From: Telmatactis stephensoni
Lineage: Eukaryota > Cnidaria > Anthozoa > Actiniaria > Isophelliidae
DNA: 64,000 bases
Assembly (NCBI GenBank): GCA_029948255.1
Contig: JALIZF010001835.1
Span: 372,001-436,000 of the forward strand
Reading direction: 5' to 3'
The notes beneath the pieces were generated by a model that was not told where the DNA came from, did not search any database, and was given only the letters and a program-made list of their open reading frames with translations. The position numbers and the translations under genes are program-made. Shown here piece after piece: positions 11,434-23,000 of the stretch (positions are counted from its first letter, which is position 1; each line of letters opens with the position of its first letter).

Positions 11434-13677
11434 GGTAGTCAGTCAATGATAACCGTCACGAATTTGTACAAGCTAGCAAAATCATTATGACGCATGAAAA
11501 ATTTTTCCATAGATACCACAGCAACCGTAGCAAGCGTAGCAACCGTAGTAAGCGTAGTAAACGTAGTAACTGTGGTAAATGTAGCAAGCGTAGTAACTGT
11601 AGCAAGCGTAGCAAGTGTAGTAACTGTAGTAACTGTAGTAAGTGTAGTAAGTGTAGCAAACGTAGCAAGCGTAGTAACTGTAGTAAGCGTAGTAAACGTA
11701 GTGACTGTAGTAAATGTAGCAAGCGTAGTAACTGTAGCAAGCGTAGTAACCGTAGCAAGCGTAGTAACTGTAGTAAGCGTAGTAACTGTAGTAAGCGTAG
11801 CAACCGTAGTAAGCGTAGCAACCGTAGTAAGCGTAATAAACGTAGTAACTGTAGTAAATGTAGTAACTGTAGTAACTGTAGTAAGTATAGTAACTGTAGT
11901 AAGCGTAGTAACTGTAGTAAGCGTAGTAACTGTAGTAAGCGTAGTAACTGTAGCAAGCGTAGTAACTGTAGCAAGCGTAGTAACTGTAGCAGGCGTAGTA
12001 ACTGTAGCAGGCGTAGTAACTGTAGCAAGTGTAGTAACCGTAGTAAACGTAGTAACTGCTACAGTTACTACGCTTGCTACAGTTACTACGCTTACTACAG
12101 TTACTATACGCTTGCTACAGTTACTACGCTTGCTACAATTACTACACTTGCTACGTTTACTACAGTTACTACACTTCCTACAGTTACTACACTTGCTTCA
12201 ATTACTACGCTTGCTACAGTTACTACACTTGCTACAGTTACTACACTTGCTACAGTTACTACACTTGCTACAGTTACTACGCTTACTACAGTTACTACGT
12301 TTACTACGCCTGCTACAGTTACTACGCCTGCTACAATTACTACGCTTGCTACGCTTACTACAGTTACTACGCTTACTACAGTTGCTACATTTGCTACAGT
12401 TGCTACAGTTACTACGCTTGCTACAGTTACTACGCTTACTACAGTTACTACGCTTGCTACGTTTGCTACAGTTACTACGCTTACTACATTTACTACATTT
12501 ACTACATTTACTACAGTTACTACGCTTACTACATTTACTACAGTTACTACATTTACTACAGTTACTACGCTTGCTACAGTTACTACGCCTGCTACAGTTA
12601 CTACGCTTGCTACAGTTACTACGCTTGCTACGCTTGCTACAGTTACTACGCTTACTACAGTTACTACGTTTGCTACAGTTACGACACTTGCTACAGTTAC
12701 TACATTTGCTACAGTTGCTACAGTTACTACTCTTGCTACGGTTACTACGCTTACTACAGTTACTACGCTTGCTACGTTTGCTACAGTTACTACGCTTGCT
12801 ACGGTTACTACGCTTACTACACTTACTACGTTTACTACGCCTGCTACAGTTACTACGCTTGCTACGTTTACTACATTTACTACAGTTACTACGCTTACTA
12901 CATTTACTACAGTTACTACGCTTGCTACAGTTACTACGCTTGCTACAGTTACTACGCTTGCTACAGCTACTACGCTTGCTACAGTTACTACGCTTGCTAC
13001 GCTTGCTACAGTTACTACGCTTACTACAGTTACTACGTTTGCTACAGTTACGACACTTGCTACAGTTACTACATTTGCTACAGTTGCTACAGTTACTACT
13101 CTTGCTACGGTTACTACGCTTACTACAGTTACTACGCTTGCTACGTTTGCTACAGTTACTACGCTTGCTACGTTTGCTACAGTTACTACGCTTACTACGC
13201 TTGCTACGCTTGCTACGGTTACTACGCTTACTACACTTACTACGTTTACTACGCCTGCTACAGTTACTACGCTTGCTACGTTTACTACTGCAGTTACTAC
13301 ATTTGCTACATTTACTACAGTTACTACGCTTACTACAGTTACTACAGTTACTACGCTTACTACATTTACTACAGTTACTACGCTTGCTGCAGTTACTACG
13401 CTTGCTACAGTTACTACGCCTGCTACAGCTACTACGCTTGCTACAGTTACTACGCTTGCTACGTTTGCTACAGTTACTACACTTACTACAGTTACTACAC
13501 TTACTACAGTTACTACGCTTGCTACGTTTACTACAGTTACTACACTTGCTTCATATACTACAGTTATTGTCTTCACTATGGCGATTTTACACCTTGTTGC
13601 TATGAAAATTCTTCAACATAATAAAAACAAGTGCTGTCTTTGCATAAATTCGTGACGGTTATCATTGACTTGCAACC
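11434..13677. mobile_element. foldback-type DNA element built of 9-bp tandem units
   Basis: The ends are 32-bp inverted repeats with three mismatches, sharing GTCAATGATAACCGTCACGA and both beginning GGT. The element is flanked by the 8-bp direct repeat ACTGGATC (11426-11433 and 13678-13685), so both ends are exact. Inside, about 11523-12056 is a degenerate array of YGTAGYAAN units, and 12057 to about 13560 is the same array in reverse complement, so the arms pair about a centre near 12056. This is the layout of Drosophila FB-like elements. It has no transposase of its own. The long open frames across it (three-residue repeats in several frames on both strands) come from the stop-free 9-bp period and are not genes. 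Confidence 0.85.
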
Positions 13678-13685
13678 ACTGGATC

Positions 13686-15458
13686 TTAAAAATGCATTTG
13701 GAGAAGTGCATCATAATCTCATACAGTCTGTTCTCGAATATCATCATGTCCCTCATCACATCAAAATTCTTATCAAAAGTTTATATACTGACTTCAAGAC
13801 GAACATCATCACTTCAGAATTCAATACTCCATTCAGGGTGATTGCCTTAGTCCTTTACTTTTTAACATGTGTTTTAACACTTTCATTCAACACATTAAAT
13901 CTGATAAATATCGTTAACTTGGCTTCTCTTTCAATACCACTGGTCTATTCCTAAGCCCCCTTCATTGGTTTCAATTCAATTTGCTGATGATGCGGCAGTG
14001 ATAAGTGGCCAAGAGAGTGAAAACCAATATCTACTAAACCGTTTTTCCATCTGGTGTCAATGGGCTGACATGTGTATTAGAGTTGATAAATGTAGCACTT
14101 TTGGAATCAAGAAATCCCTAACTAAATCTCAACAGTACCTTCCTAAACTATTAATCAACAAACACCTGGTCCCTTGTGTAGAAATAGGAGAGTCATTTAG
14201 ATACCTTGGTCGTCACTTTGATTTTGAAATGTCCAATGAAACTCACAAATCTGAACTTATCACCACTATTAAAGACATGATGTCTGATATTGATCTCAAA
14301 CCACTTCATCCTAAGAATAAGCTCCTCTTATATAACCACTATGTTCTCTCCAAAATATCCTGGCATTTTACTGTCGCTGACATCTCCAAGACATGGATAA
14401 CAGAAAATTTGGATCCTATAGTACTTCAATATGTGCGTAAATGGTTAGATGTCCCCATATCTGGAACACTTAGTAACACGTTTTTACCTACTAATAAATT
14501 TGGTCTTAACTTATGTCCTCCCTCAGTTAAATTTACACAGTGTCAAACAGTTCTTCGCAAAGCCCTCAAAATGTCTCAGAATCGTTCCGTTAATGACCTT
14601 TGGAAATCTACAAGCTGCTATACCAATCTTCAATATGACGCCTACAAATCCACCAAAGATGTTATCAAAGAATTTCACACTAACCATGAGCAAAGACTAC
14701 AAAACCATCTTCTTTCACAAGGCTTTTTCTTTTCAAGTGTAATCAAGTACTCTCTAACTAAGGTGAACAAAATCTGGTCTACTGCACAGTCAAAGTTACC
14801 CAAAAACATATTCAACTTTACAATCCGTTACATAAATAACACTCTTCCTACACTTAAAAACCTTGCTAAATGGGGCTTATCATCTAGCCATGAATGTACA
14901 TTCTGTTTAAACCCTGAAACTCTTGGCCATGTGGTTGCGGGCTGCAAGAATTATCTTGATGAAGGACGTTACACCTGGAGGCATGATTCTATTCTAAATT
15001 TCTTGGCAAAATCTCTCAAATCTGTCAACCACTCATCCCTTTATGCTGATTTACCTGATTTTAGAAGTCCCTCGATAATTACAGATGATGAATACCGCCC
15101 TGATCTACTGCTTGTCAAACCTGATGGTTTATTATACGTTCTTGAACTAACAGTGGGTTTTGAATCAAATCTCCAGAATAACATTGAATGGAAAAAAGTT
15201 AAATACGAAGTCCTTTTCAAAAACTTAAAACGTCAGTTCAAAAACGTGATATTTGTAAATCTTTCTGTGAGTGCTCTAGGTGTGTTTGCCAATGATTCAT
15301 CAAGCTTTATAACAATGTTGGATGATCTAGGTGTCGATGATAAATTTAAAAAGTATATCGTAAGATCGATTGTAAAGATTGCTAACAGAACTACGTATTA
15401 CATATTTTGCTGTAAGAACAAGACATGGACGAATCCAGAACTAATGAAATATTGTTAA
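13686..15458 (+). pseudogene. LINE ORF, C-terminal part of copy 5, with two further lesions
   Basis: Resumes at LKNAFGEVHHN. Compared with copy 4 it has lost 25 bases at about 13834, which removes the GRGVLQG part of motif B, and gained a 5-base CAATT duplication at about 13976 just before FADDAAV. From 13965 the frame is open to the TAA at 15458 through the CCHC knuckle and the RLE core. The motif B loss means it could not make active reverse transcriptase even without the foldback insertion. Confidence 0.8.
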
Positions 15459-15601
15459 GGAAGTTTATGTAAATGTTGAATGTATCTAGTTTATGATAAT
15501 ATTGTTAATCAAGTAGCCAATTGTATTTCACCTATAAGTAGAGAGATTTACAATTGCACGTACATGTAACAAAACATAAAAATAAAGTTTTCATTATTAT
15601 T

Positions 15602-17013
15602 CACGCCGGGCACAAAGGACCCCAAAATCGGCACCGTTAAATGTGCCATTTTTGCCCTAACCTTTGTATCTTCAACAAGATTTGATGGTATGCAATGAAA
15701 TTTTCAGTGATGGCTAACTATAAGTGGCGATTTATTTTGCCATGTTTAAAAGTTACCACTGACGTGATTTTGACGTCATAGAGAATTGTTACATTTTTCG
15801 AGAACATCCAGATTACTTCAAGAGATTCTCAAAACTACACAGTTTGAAAGAGAATGCCATTCTCTAAAATTTGGTGCAATTTTTATCTCGATCCGACATT
15901 TCGTTATCGAGTTATAAGGGATTTTTGTTTCACGATGACGTCATAAAAGTGACGTCACTAATAACTATTAAAAGCCATTAGAAGCCATTGGAAACAGCAA
16001 GTGATGATGCAATGAACATGTATTACTATTATAAAGTGTTTCTACGTAACTAAGTTAAAACTTGTGGTCATCGAGCTTTATTAGGGATATTTCAAATAAT
16101 CGGTGACGTCATTATGACGTTAGAGGATTTTGCTATATATTCTTATTAATGTTTCTAATACTTATCTTCAAAAAATCAAAAATCTAAAAACATACGATTT
16201 TGGGGACTTCAAAGCTCTTTCACTATGCAAAGTATAAGAACAAACGGACTTCAAACAAAAAAGTTGAATGAAGAAGTAATTTTCATAAATTTCTTTTACT
16301 ATTTCCCATATGATTATTAGGGAAATTTATGAAAATTACTTCTTCATTCAACTTTTTTGTTTGAAGTCCGTTTGTTCTTATACTTTGCATAGTGAAAGAG
16401 CTTTGAAGTCCCCAAAATCGTATGTTTTTAGATTTTTGATTTTTTGAAGATAAGTATTAGAAACATTAATAAGAATATATAGCAAAATCCTCTAACGTCA
16501 TAATGACGTCACCGATTATTTGAAATATCCCTAATAAAGCTCGATGACCACAAGTTTTAACTTAGTTACGTAGAAACACTTTATAATAGTAATACATGTT
16601 CGTTGCATCATCACTTGCTGTTTCCAATGGCTTCTAATGGCTTTTAATAGTTATTAGTGACGTCACTTTTATGACGTCATCGTGAAACAAAAATCCCTTA
16701 TAACTCGATAACGAAATGTCGGATCGAGATAAAAATTGCACCAAATTTTAAAGAATGGCATTCTCTTTCAAACTGTGTAGTTTTGAGAATCTCTTGAAGT
16801 AATCTGGATGTTCTCGAAAAATGTAACAATTCTCTATGACGTCAAAATCACGTCAGTGGTAACTTTTAAACATGGCAAAATAAATCGCCACTTATAGTTA
16901 GCCATCACTGAAAATTTCATTGCATACCATCAAATCTTGTTGAAGATACAAAGGTTAGGGCAAAAATGGCACATTTAACGGTGCCGATTTTGGGGTCCTT
17001 TGTGCCCGGCGTG
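15602..17013. mobile_element. 1.4-kb near-perfect palindromic element
   Basis: Two 692-base arms (15602-16293 and 16322-17013) are reverse complements, with only about two mismatches seen by eye, around a 28-base centre. The termini are CACGCCGGGC and GCCCGGCGTG, set in (ATT)n so the target duplication is unclear (ATT or a multiple). It contains no coding frame of note. Each arm has four exact copies of TGACGTCA. It was inserted at the 3' ATT tail of LINE copy 5. CAC...GTG ends with a 3-bp target duplication would suit a CACTA-like non-autonomous element, but that is only a possibility. Confidence 0.85.
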
Positions 17014-17184
17014 ATTATTATTATTATTTGCAGTAAATACATCCATATGCAAACTACTTAAACAGTACTGTAGGGCGTGGTATACGTAACCTACATGCTG
17101 TGGGAAAATTAAAACCTATGTACTAAAGGATACTAGTCTTAATTATTATTATTATTATTATTAATTATTATTATTATTATTTTC

Positions 17185-17225
<41 letters not shown>

Positions 17226-17260
17226 TAAAAAATATATATATATATAATTAAACGTTTCAG
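17014..17260. repeat. ATT microsatellites with a short unidentified repeat between
   Basis: ATT tracts at 17014-17027 and 17140-17225 enclose about 110 bases that resemble a LINE 3' tail but cannot be assigned. A TA run follows at 17230-17248. Confidence 0.6.
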
Positions 17261-17261
17261 T

Positions 17262-17360
17262 TAGGTGTAAGATTCAAGTAGAAGATTGTAAACTACCTGA
17301 GAAGTGAGGTTTATAATTGTAAGAAAAAACGTATAATAAAGTTTCCATTATTATTATTAT
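17262..17360 (+). mobile_element. R2/R4-group LINE, 3' UTR stub (copy 6)
   Basis: About 100 bases match the 3' UTR of the minus-strand copy at 1131-1230 (GATTGTAAACTACCTGA, then ATAATAAAGTTTCCATT and ATT units). It is a severely 5'-truncated plus-strand insertion. Confidence 0.65.
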
Positions 17361-17649
17361 GAAAACGTAATATAAAATCAGGCAATAGTTAGTGTATAAA
17401 ATAACGTTTTTTTATATATTTTTTTGTTTAGAATTTACTTATGAATTCATACAATGTTTTTTAAATTCATATTTCATTAGTTTAAGTTAATCATTTCATT
17501 CTAGCTTTCATGCTAGTTAATTGTAGTATGTATACATATGTTTTTTTATATAATTTTTTTGGGATAGATTATTATAGCCTCTAGGTTACGCAATTGCGCC
17601 CTATATATTGTGCTAAGAGTAAGTTGGTGCATATAGACGTTTTTACTGC

Positions 17650-17865
17650 ATAATAATAATAATACTTGGGTATTGATGAAAGCGATGGAATACAACATTC
17701 CAAGATGAAAGAAAAGGTTAGAAAAGAGTACTACAGAAGAGTCAGATTGGTACTACATAGTGAGCTGAATGGAGCCAACAAGATTCAGGCTATTAACACA
17801 TTGGCAGTACCTGTGGTACCCTACAGTTTCAACATCATAAAATGGAAGTTAAGCGAGATCAAAAG
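17650..17865 (+). pseudogene. LINE fragment: late reverse transcriptase region
   Basis: Reads LGIDESDGIQHSKMKEKV, RKEYYRRVRLVLHSELNG and INTLAVPVVPYSFNIIKW. This segment lies after the palm in the same LINE family as 7216-7680. It follows an AAT tract and breaks off at about 17865. No intact domain remains. Confidence 0.65.
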
Positions 17866-17920
17866 ACTACGCCTCGTGTTCCTAATCTTGCTTTTCTCTT
17901 GCTCTACATCTTCCATCGTG

Positions 17921-18207
17921 TATATACCTATTTCAAAAAAGGTTGTCGTATGAGAGGTCTCAAGCCTACGCGACTAGACCGAAAAGGAGTATGGGTAGTA
18001 GCAAAACTTTACTTTATTTTCCGCTTTTGTATTGACTTTAGCATCAGTAAGTGAAGTTCTTAAGTGTATAAGGTCAGAGCAAGCTGAATTTCAGTAATTA
18101 TGTGGGATTTCTGTAGTTTTATAGCTTTAGAAACTTCTTCCCATACTCCCTTTCGGGTGAGTCGCGTAGGCTTGATACCGACAATGTTTATTGAAATAGG
18201 TGTATAT
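17921..18207. mobile_element. MITE, about 287 bp (family with 46075-46362)
   Basis: Inverted ends TATATACCTATTTCAA and TTGAAATAGGTGTATA, with a subterminal inverted block (CAAGCCTACGCGAC and GTCGCGTAGGCTTG). A second copy lies at 46075-46362 in the other orientation. The TA-rich edge suggests a TA target as in Tc1/mariner. Confidence 0.75.
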
Positions 18208-18609
18208 CACAGTACAGAGACATGCGCGCGCGTTTTATATTGCTTAATTATAACAGCCTGTACCAATGCCTTAGTACTTTACACGAAGAGAGTGAGCCCA
18301 CCGACGGCTAGATCTCTCTGGGGGCACTTCAGACAAAAGATTTCACATCGCTTGCGATGAAGAAAGTTGGCGGTTGTCAAAACCCGGGTGCGAAGGCGGA
18401 GGTGAGCGACCAGCCCGGTCTTGTTTGCGTAAGCACATACATGGTACCGCCAGACTTGATGGATCTTATTAATGTCATCATGGACTCTCTCACACCATAT
18501 CAAATTAAACAAACATTTGATATAAATTTCCAAGCTTCTGGATCGATTAAAAAATCTTTGAGTGGTGCTTTCAAGCAGCGCTTCTTTTGCTCATACTAAT
18601 TACGATATC

Positions 18610-20000
18610 TAAGGTAATTCCACGGGTTTCACACCTCCTTATTCTAATTAAGTAATTTCCCATATGCTATTTTGGTCCTTTTTTTTCTATGCAGTTTTTT
18701 GATTTTGGACTACAGGTCGGCCCAATTCTTGAATAAGGTTAAATTAAGCAATCCTTGTAATTTCAAAAGCAAGTTTAGCAAAGTAAGGTTATGTACCCTC
18801 CGTTTGAATCAAATCCATGAATGCATATGTTGAGCTATGAGCTCTGAATAAAGTATTTAATGGATTTGGTATAAGCATATTGATGTGAGCTCATCGACGA
18901 TTTGTCTGGCTGCCGAGCTAAACTGATGTGGTAATCAATGAGTAATCAAAGACTAATTTGAAATGAATTAGACTAATTTTACAAAGCGTACGTTTTAGGT
19001 CTTTCCAAATAATCCAGGATTAAACATATATAAAACCCCAATGGGAACAATATGTTTCCTTTTGACCTTGTAGTGGGTTCCACAAGAAAGCCAACCACGA
19101 CCATGAGCAAGCTGTAAGCCTTCCTCACCGGGGAGCGGACTTCACTGTAAAGTAACGTGCACACCCACGCCTCACACCAGCACTCACCCACACAAAACAA
19201 GACATAAAAGACATGAAAAAAAGCTAATACCTCCATAAGCCTAAAGGTGCTTGAGCTTCAATTGGTTCCACGACTATTATTTTAGATTACCTTCCAGTAC
19301 GTCACCACCTATTAAACTGTAATTCATCATCTTTATTGAGTCAGTAAGACCTGAGAGGCATAACACCAACTATATAGTTATCGTTACAAGCGAAAATAAT
19401 TACTGGCGTGGTGTGCCCCTTCCGCCTGTCATTGTTTTAGTGATTACCCGATATCTATGCCGCAGCCACCACGTGCTCATCTCAAACACACTGCACTACT
19501 GCGCTTGATTCGCGGGAACAAAACCCTCAAATTATAGGTCTTTGGAAGCAAATGAAAAACTTGGATGGAATGGTCACTTGGATCAGTCTTCTCCTCTGGA
19601 GAAGATCAGGTATGAGTTAATCGTTTGCAGAAAAGTGTTAAGCTTCCCTCCCATACGTGAAAAATAATGCATATGCAAAGCATAGAAAGCTGGCGTATCA
19701 ACTTTTTGCGGAAAGAAAATTTGTCAAATGTACAAGTTTACCTCTGTGGATGATTCTCAAAGAAAATTTGTCGCATAAATGACTCCCAGGTTTTCACATG
19801 AAACGTTTTACGAGGTCAAAATGGCGTCGTATAGCACGAAAAACATTTGAAGAAATAAAGGGGAGTTCCAAGGAATTCCTGTTTATGTGGATTCATGTGC
19901 GATAAAGCTGTGGTAATCTGGGGATTTATTTTATATATCAGTTTTTGTGTATTCGGGAGTCAAATCTATTTGTTTGTACCTAAACATATTGATACAGGGA
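18610..20000. repeat. segmental duplication block upstream of and around DP-A exon 1
   Basis: 18612-19260 matches 30090-30640 and partly 31410-32130. 19380-19990 matches 32630-33270 and, around exon 1, 41930-42110. These are the 5' flanks of the DP paralogues and show that duplication units included upstream sequence. 18210-18610 and 19260-19380 hold nothing recognisable. Confidence 0.75.
19512..19518 (-). promoter_or_regulatory. E2F/DP-type site upstream of DP-A exon 1
   Basis: GCGGGAA, read on the other strand as TTCCCGC, fits the E2F/DP core TTSSCGC. It lies about 47 bases upstream of the DP-A ATG. The same site is at 32763-32769 in copy B; in copy C it is changed to GCGGGCA. One 7-bp match is weak evidence by itself; its conserved position in two copies is the reason to list it. 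Confidence 0.35.
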
Positions 20001-23000
20001 CATCTATTTAGCCATAGACATAGACATAGACCGCATAGATTATATTAGGCACCTAAACGACATTTTTCAAGGTATAGTTACAAAATTTAAAGCTTGTATA
20101 ACGGTGCCATCTATCTACAATAACCTTAAATGGCTAGCCTAGGTAGATAGCTGGTTATAGACATTGTAATAAAATTCCATAACAATAAACAACAATAAGA
20201 TTTATATAGCGCGTGAAAATGTGAAAAAATCGGATGTATACTAAAATAAGAAATGATGTGGAATAAATATATAGAATAAAAATGTCATAATTTCAGTTCA
20301 TTGAAACGAACTCTTTAAATAAATGAGTTTTCAGGTTCTTTTTGAATGATTATTCAATTCAAGTGCATGCTTTTTCTAATGGCGAGGGGAAGATCATTCC
20401 ATAGCTTGGGTAAGCCCTGTCACCATACGTCTTGAGACGCGAACCATATTCTTCCAGATACTCCATCGATGAAGATCTGAGGGAACGTGATGCTTGTTTT
20501 GGTTTTATAACATCGGCCAGGTATGGGGGAGCCATATCATGGAGGCACTTGTACACAATAAGCAAGATCTTGAATATAATTCTGTAACGGACAGGAAGCC
20601 AGTGCAATTTAATCAACACTGGAGTAACATCATAGGGTCAGACAAAAGAAAAATTATATATAGATATAGATAGAAAAAAAGCAATATTGATCAATAATAA
20701 CTATGAAACGAATTATATAATTGATGGATTAGATATGGATAAATGATTGAAGATAATTGATAGAGTGGTTTTCGTATGAGTGGGAACACTGTACGGTTAC
20801 GATACGGTTACAGCAGGAATTTCGAATGTTTTTATAGAAACTATGATACTGGTACAGTTACGATACTGGTACAGTTACGATACGGTACGGTAAGTTTCCC
20901 ACTCATACGAAAACAACTCTATATGACTGACAAAGATAAGTTAGCTCAGTGAATCACACAGAGTAAGAATTTATTATTTGTTCTCGCATACAATCCTTGA
21001 AGTTTTTTAAAAGACTCGTCAATTTCATTCCAAATTTTACACCTGAAAATTTAATGTTGAATTTGCCATAATTAGTTCTAATTTTTGGCAAAGAGTTCGT
21101 AGATTTGGAAGCTAGTCTTGTATTATAAGTATGTCGTTGGTTAACAGGGTTAAAGAACGAATTAAAGGAATTAGGTAAATTATTAGACTGATAGTCACAC
21201 ATGAACAGTGCAGTGTTAGCTTATTTTTAGTTTAATAAATATTGGGTTAGTATGATGAGCGTTATATTCAGCAAATGACATAATGCGCAAGCATTTTTTT
21301 GTAGAATAAAGTGGGCTGATTCGTAGGTATGTCCCCAAGCCACGATGCCGTAAATTAGGAACGGATACACAAAAGAGTAGTAAAGTTTGGTGAGAATATC
21401 TAAAGTGACAAAATGCCGAGTTTTTGATATCAAACCAGTGTTACGTTTAATTTTCTGTAAAATGTAGGCAATATGGGATTTCCAAGTGAGGTGCGTATCT
21501 ATCATTATTCCTAGGTATTTTATTTGCTCATCGTGTTTTAAAGTCATATTGTTAATTTTGATTGGCGGATCATAAGTTAATTACTTTTGAGCAGAATGAA
21601 AAATAATAAAGCTAGGTTTCTCTACGTTGAGAGACAGCTTATTGGTGCAAAGCCAGCAGTGCACAAGTGCTAGTTGTTCGTTAACGGACATTTCCAGAGA
21701 GCGTAGATTTTTGTGTAAATAGAAGAGGTTGGAATCATCGGCAAATAGATGGAATTCAAGGGTCGAGGAAGATCTATGAAAATGATAGTGACCCTTGAGG
21801 GACGCCGCATGAAATTATTAGTTCATCTGATTTAACATTGCCTAGTGAGACGTGCTGTTTTCTGTTGGTTAAGTATGATTCAAACCATAAGAAAGTATTT
21901 TGATCAATGGCAGTTTGGATTTTCTCTGTTATAGATAGTATTGCTTGTAGAGTGGAGTGCCTAGAGCGAAAGCCGAATTGTTTGTTAAATAAGATATCAT
22001 TTTTATTAACATAATTTATTAGCCTATTGTGCATTATTTTTTCAAAAATTCTACTAAATATGGAGAGTAAGAAAATAGGACGGTAATCAGGAACATCGAG
22101 TTGGGAACCCTTTTTGAAAATAGGAATTACACTAGCAATTTTGAGGCTTTCAGGAAGTATTCCAGAAGAAACAGAGGAGTTAAAAATAGCTGATAAAGGT
22201 TTCGAAACGAGATGCTTTATTGATTTAAGAATCACGATGGGAATGCTGAAGGGTCCTAGATGCCTTTTTGGAGCTAAATTATGAATTATCTTTTCAATTT
22301 CCAGAGATGTAATGGGATCAGGCTTAAAACAATTTGGGGGTTTAGGTGGCATAAAGTCAAGAGGACTCTAAGTCCAAGTAGGAATAGAATCAGCGAGATC
22401 TTTACCGACATTTTATAAAAATCATCAAAGAATGTAATCCTTTCCCGTGGTGTCTAGCTTTCTGATTCTTGACTTGATTCTCATCTCAGATAAAGGAAGC
22501 CCCCAGCTCAAGAGTTTCAACCCAAAAGCTTGATGACTTATCAGAGGCGTCACACGCATGTAGTTCAGTTGTTTCGCAAAAGAAGCCTTTTATGAAAACA
22601 CCAAGGTCTGTATATATTGTATAGCCTAAAGAGGAATGGTAGAGGAAAATAGTGGTGGGGGGAGTGACCCGTCAATCGAAAGATTACACAAGACCATATT
22701 TTTCCAAGTTTTGTACTTGTGTAAACAACCTCTCCTAGAAATCCCTTTGTTTGAGAAGATGTTTTTAAACATACAAGCCAATCATGAAAAAAATGAAAGC
22801 TAACACCTCAGTTTCGCTTGTCCTCTTACAGACATAGTCTACGTCTTTATGGCAAACTAGTGCTAGAAAAAGTGAAGGAAAAACGAACAACCAGCATTGA
22901 CGAGGTAATTGTATCGACAGAAAAAGAGAACTATCCCACCCTCACAAAATGCAAACTTCTATGTTCACACTTCACTGTGGAATGCAAAAATAAAAACATG

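Larger units (their letters stand above)
9894..15600 (+). mobile_element. R2/R4-group LINE, full-length copy split by a foldback element (copy 5)
   Basis: The 5' UTR is 9894-10004; N-terminal coding 10005-11433; foldback insertion 11434-13677 plus duplicated target; remaining coding 13686-15458; and 3' UTR to about 15600 ending in AATAAAGTTTTCATTATTATT. It abuts the 3' end of copy 4 on the left and the palindromic element on the right. It is near-identical to copy 4 over the shared 3' half but lacks the T tract in the 3' UTR. Confidence 0.85.

Noticed and set aside
12057..13560. Possible CRISPR-like array because of regular short repeats
   Set aside because: There are no unique spacers; units are contiguous 9-mers, and the host is eukaryotic.
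11487..13655. Very long open frames (up to about 720 codons, both strands, several frames) with Ser/Lys/Asn/Cys, Leu/Gln/Arg or Val/Thr repeats
   Set aside because: They are translations of a 9-bp minisatellite inside a foldback element. The simultaneous openness of several frames shows period, not coding.
15602..17013. Replication origin or terminator hairpin
   Set aside because: Size, sharp ends in an ATT tract and location at a LINE tail fit a transposable element better.
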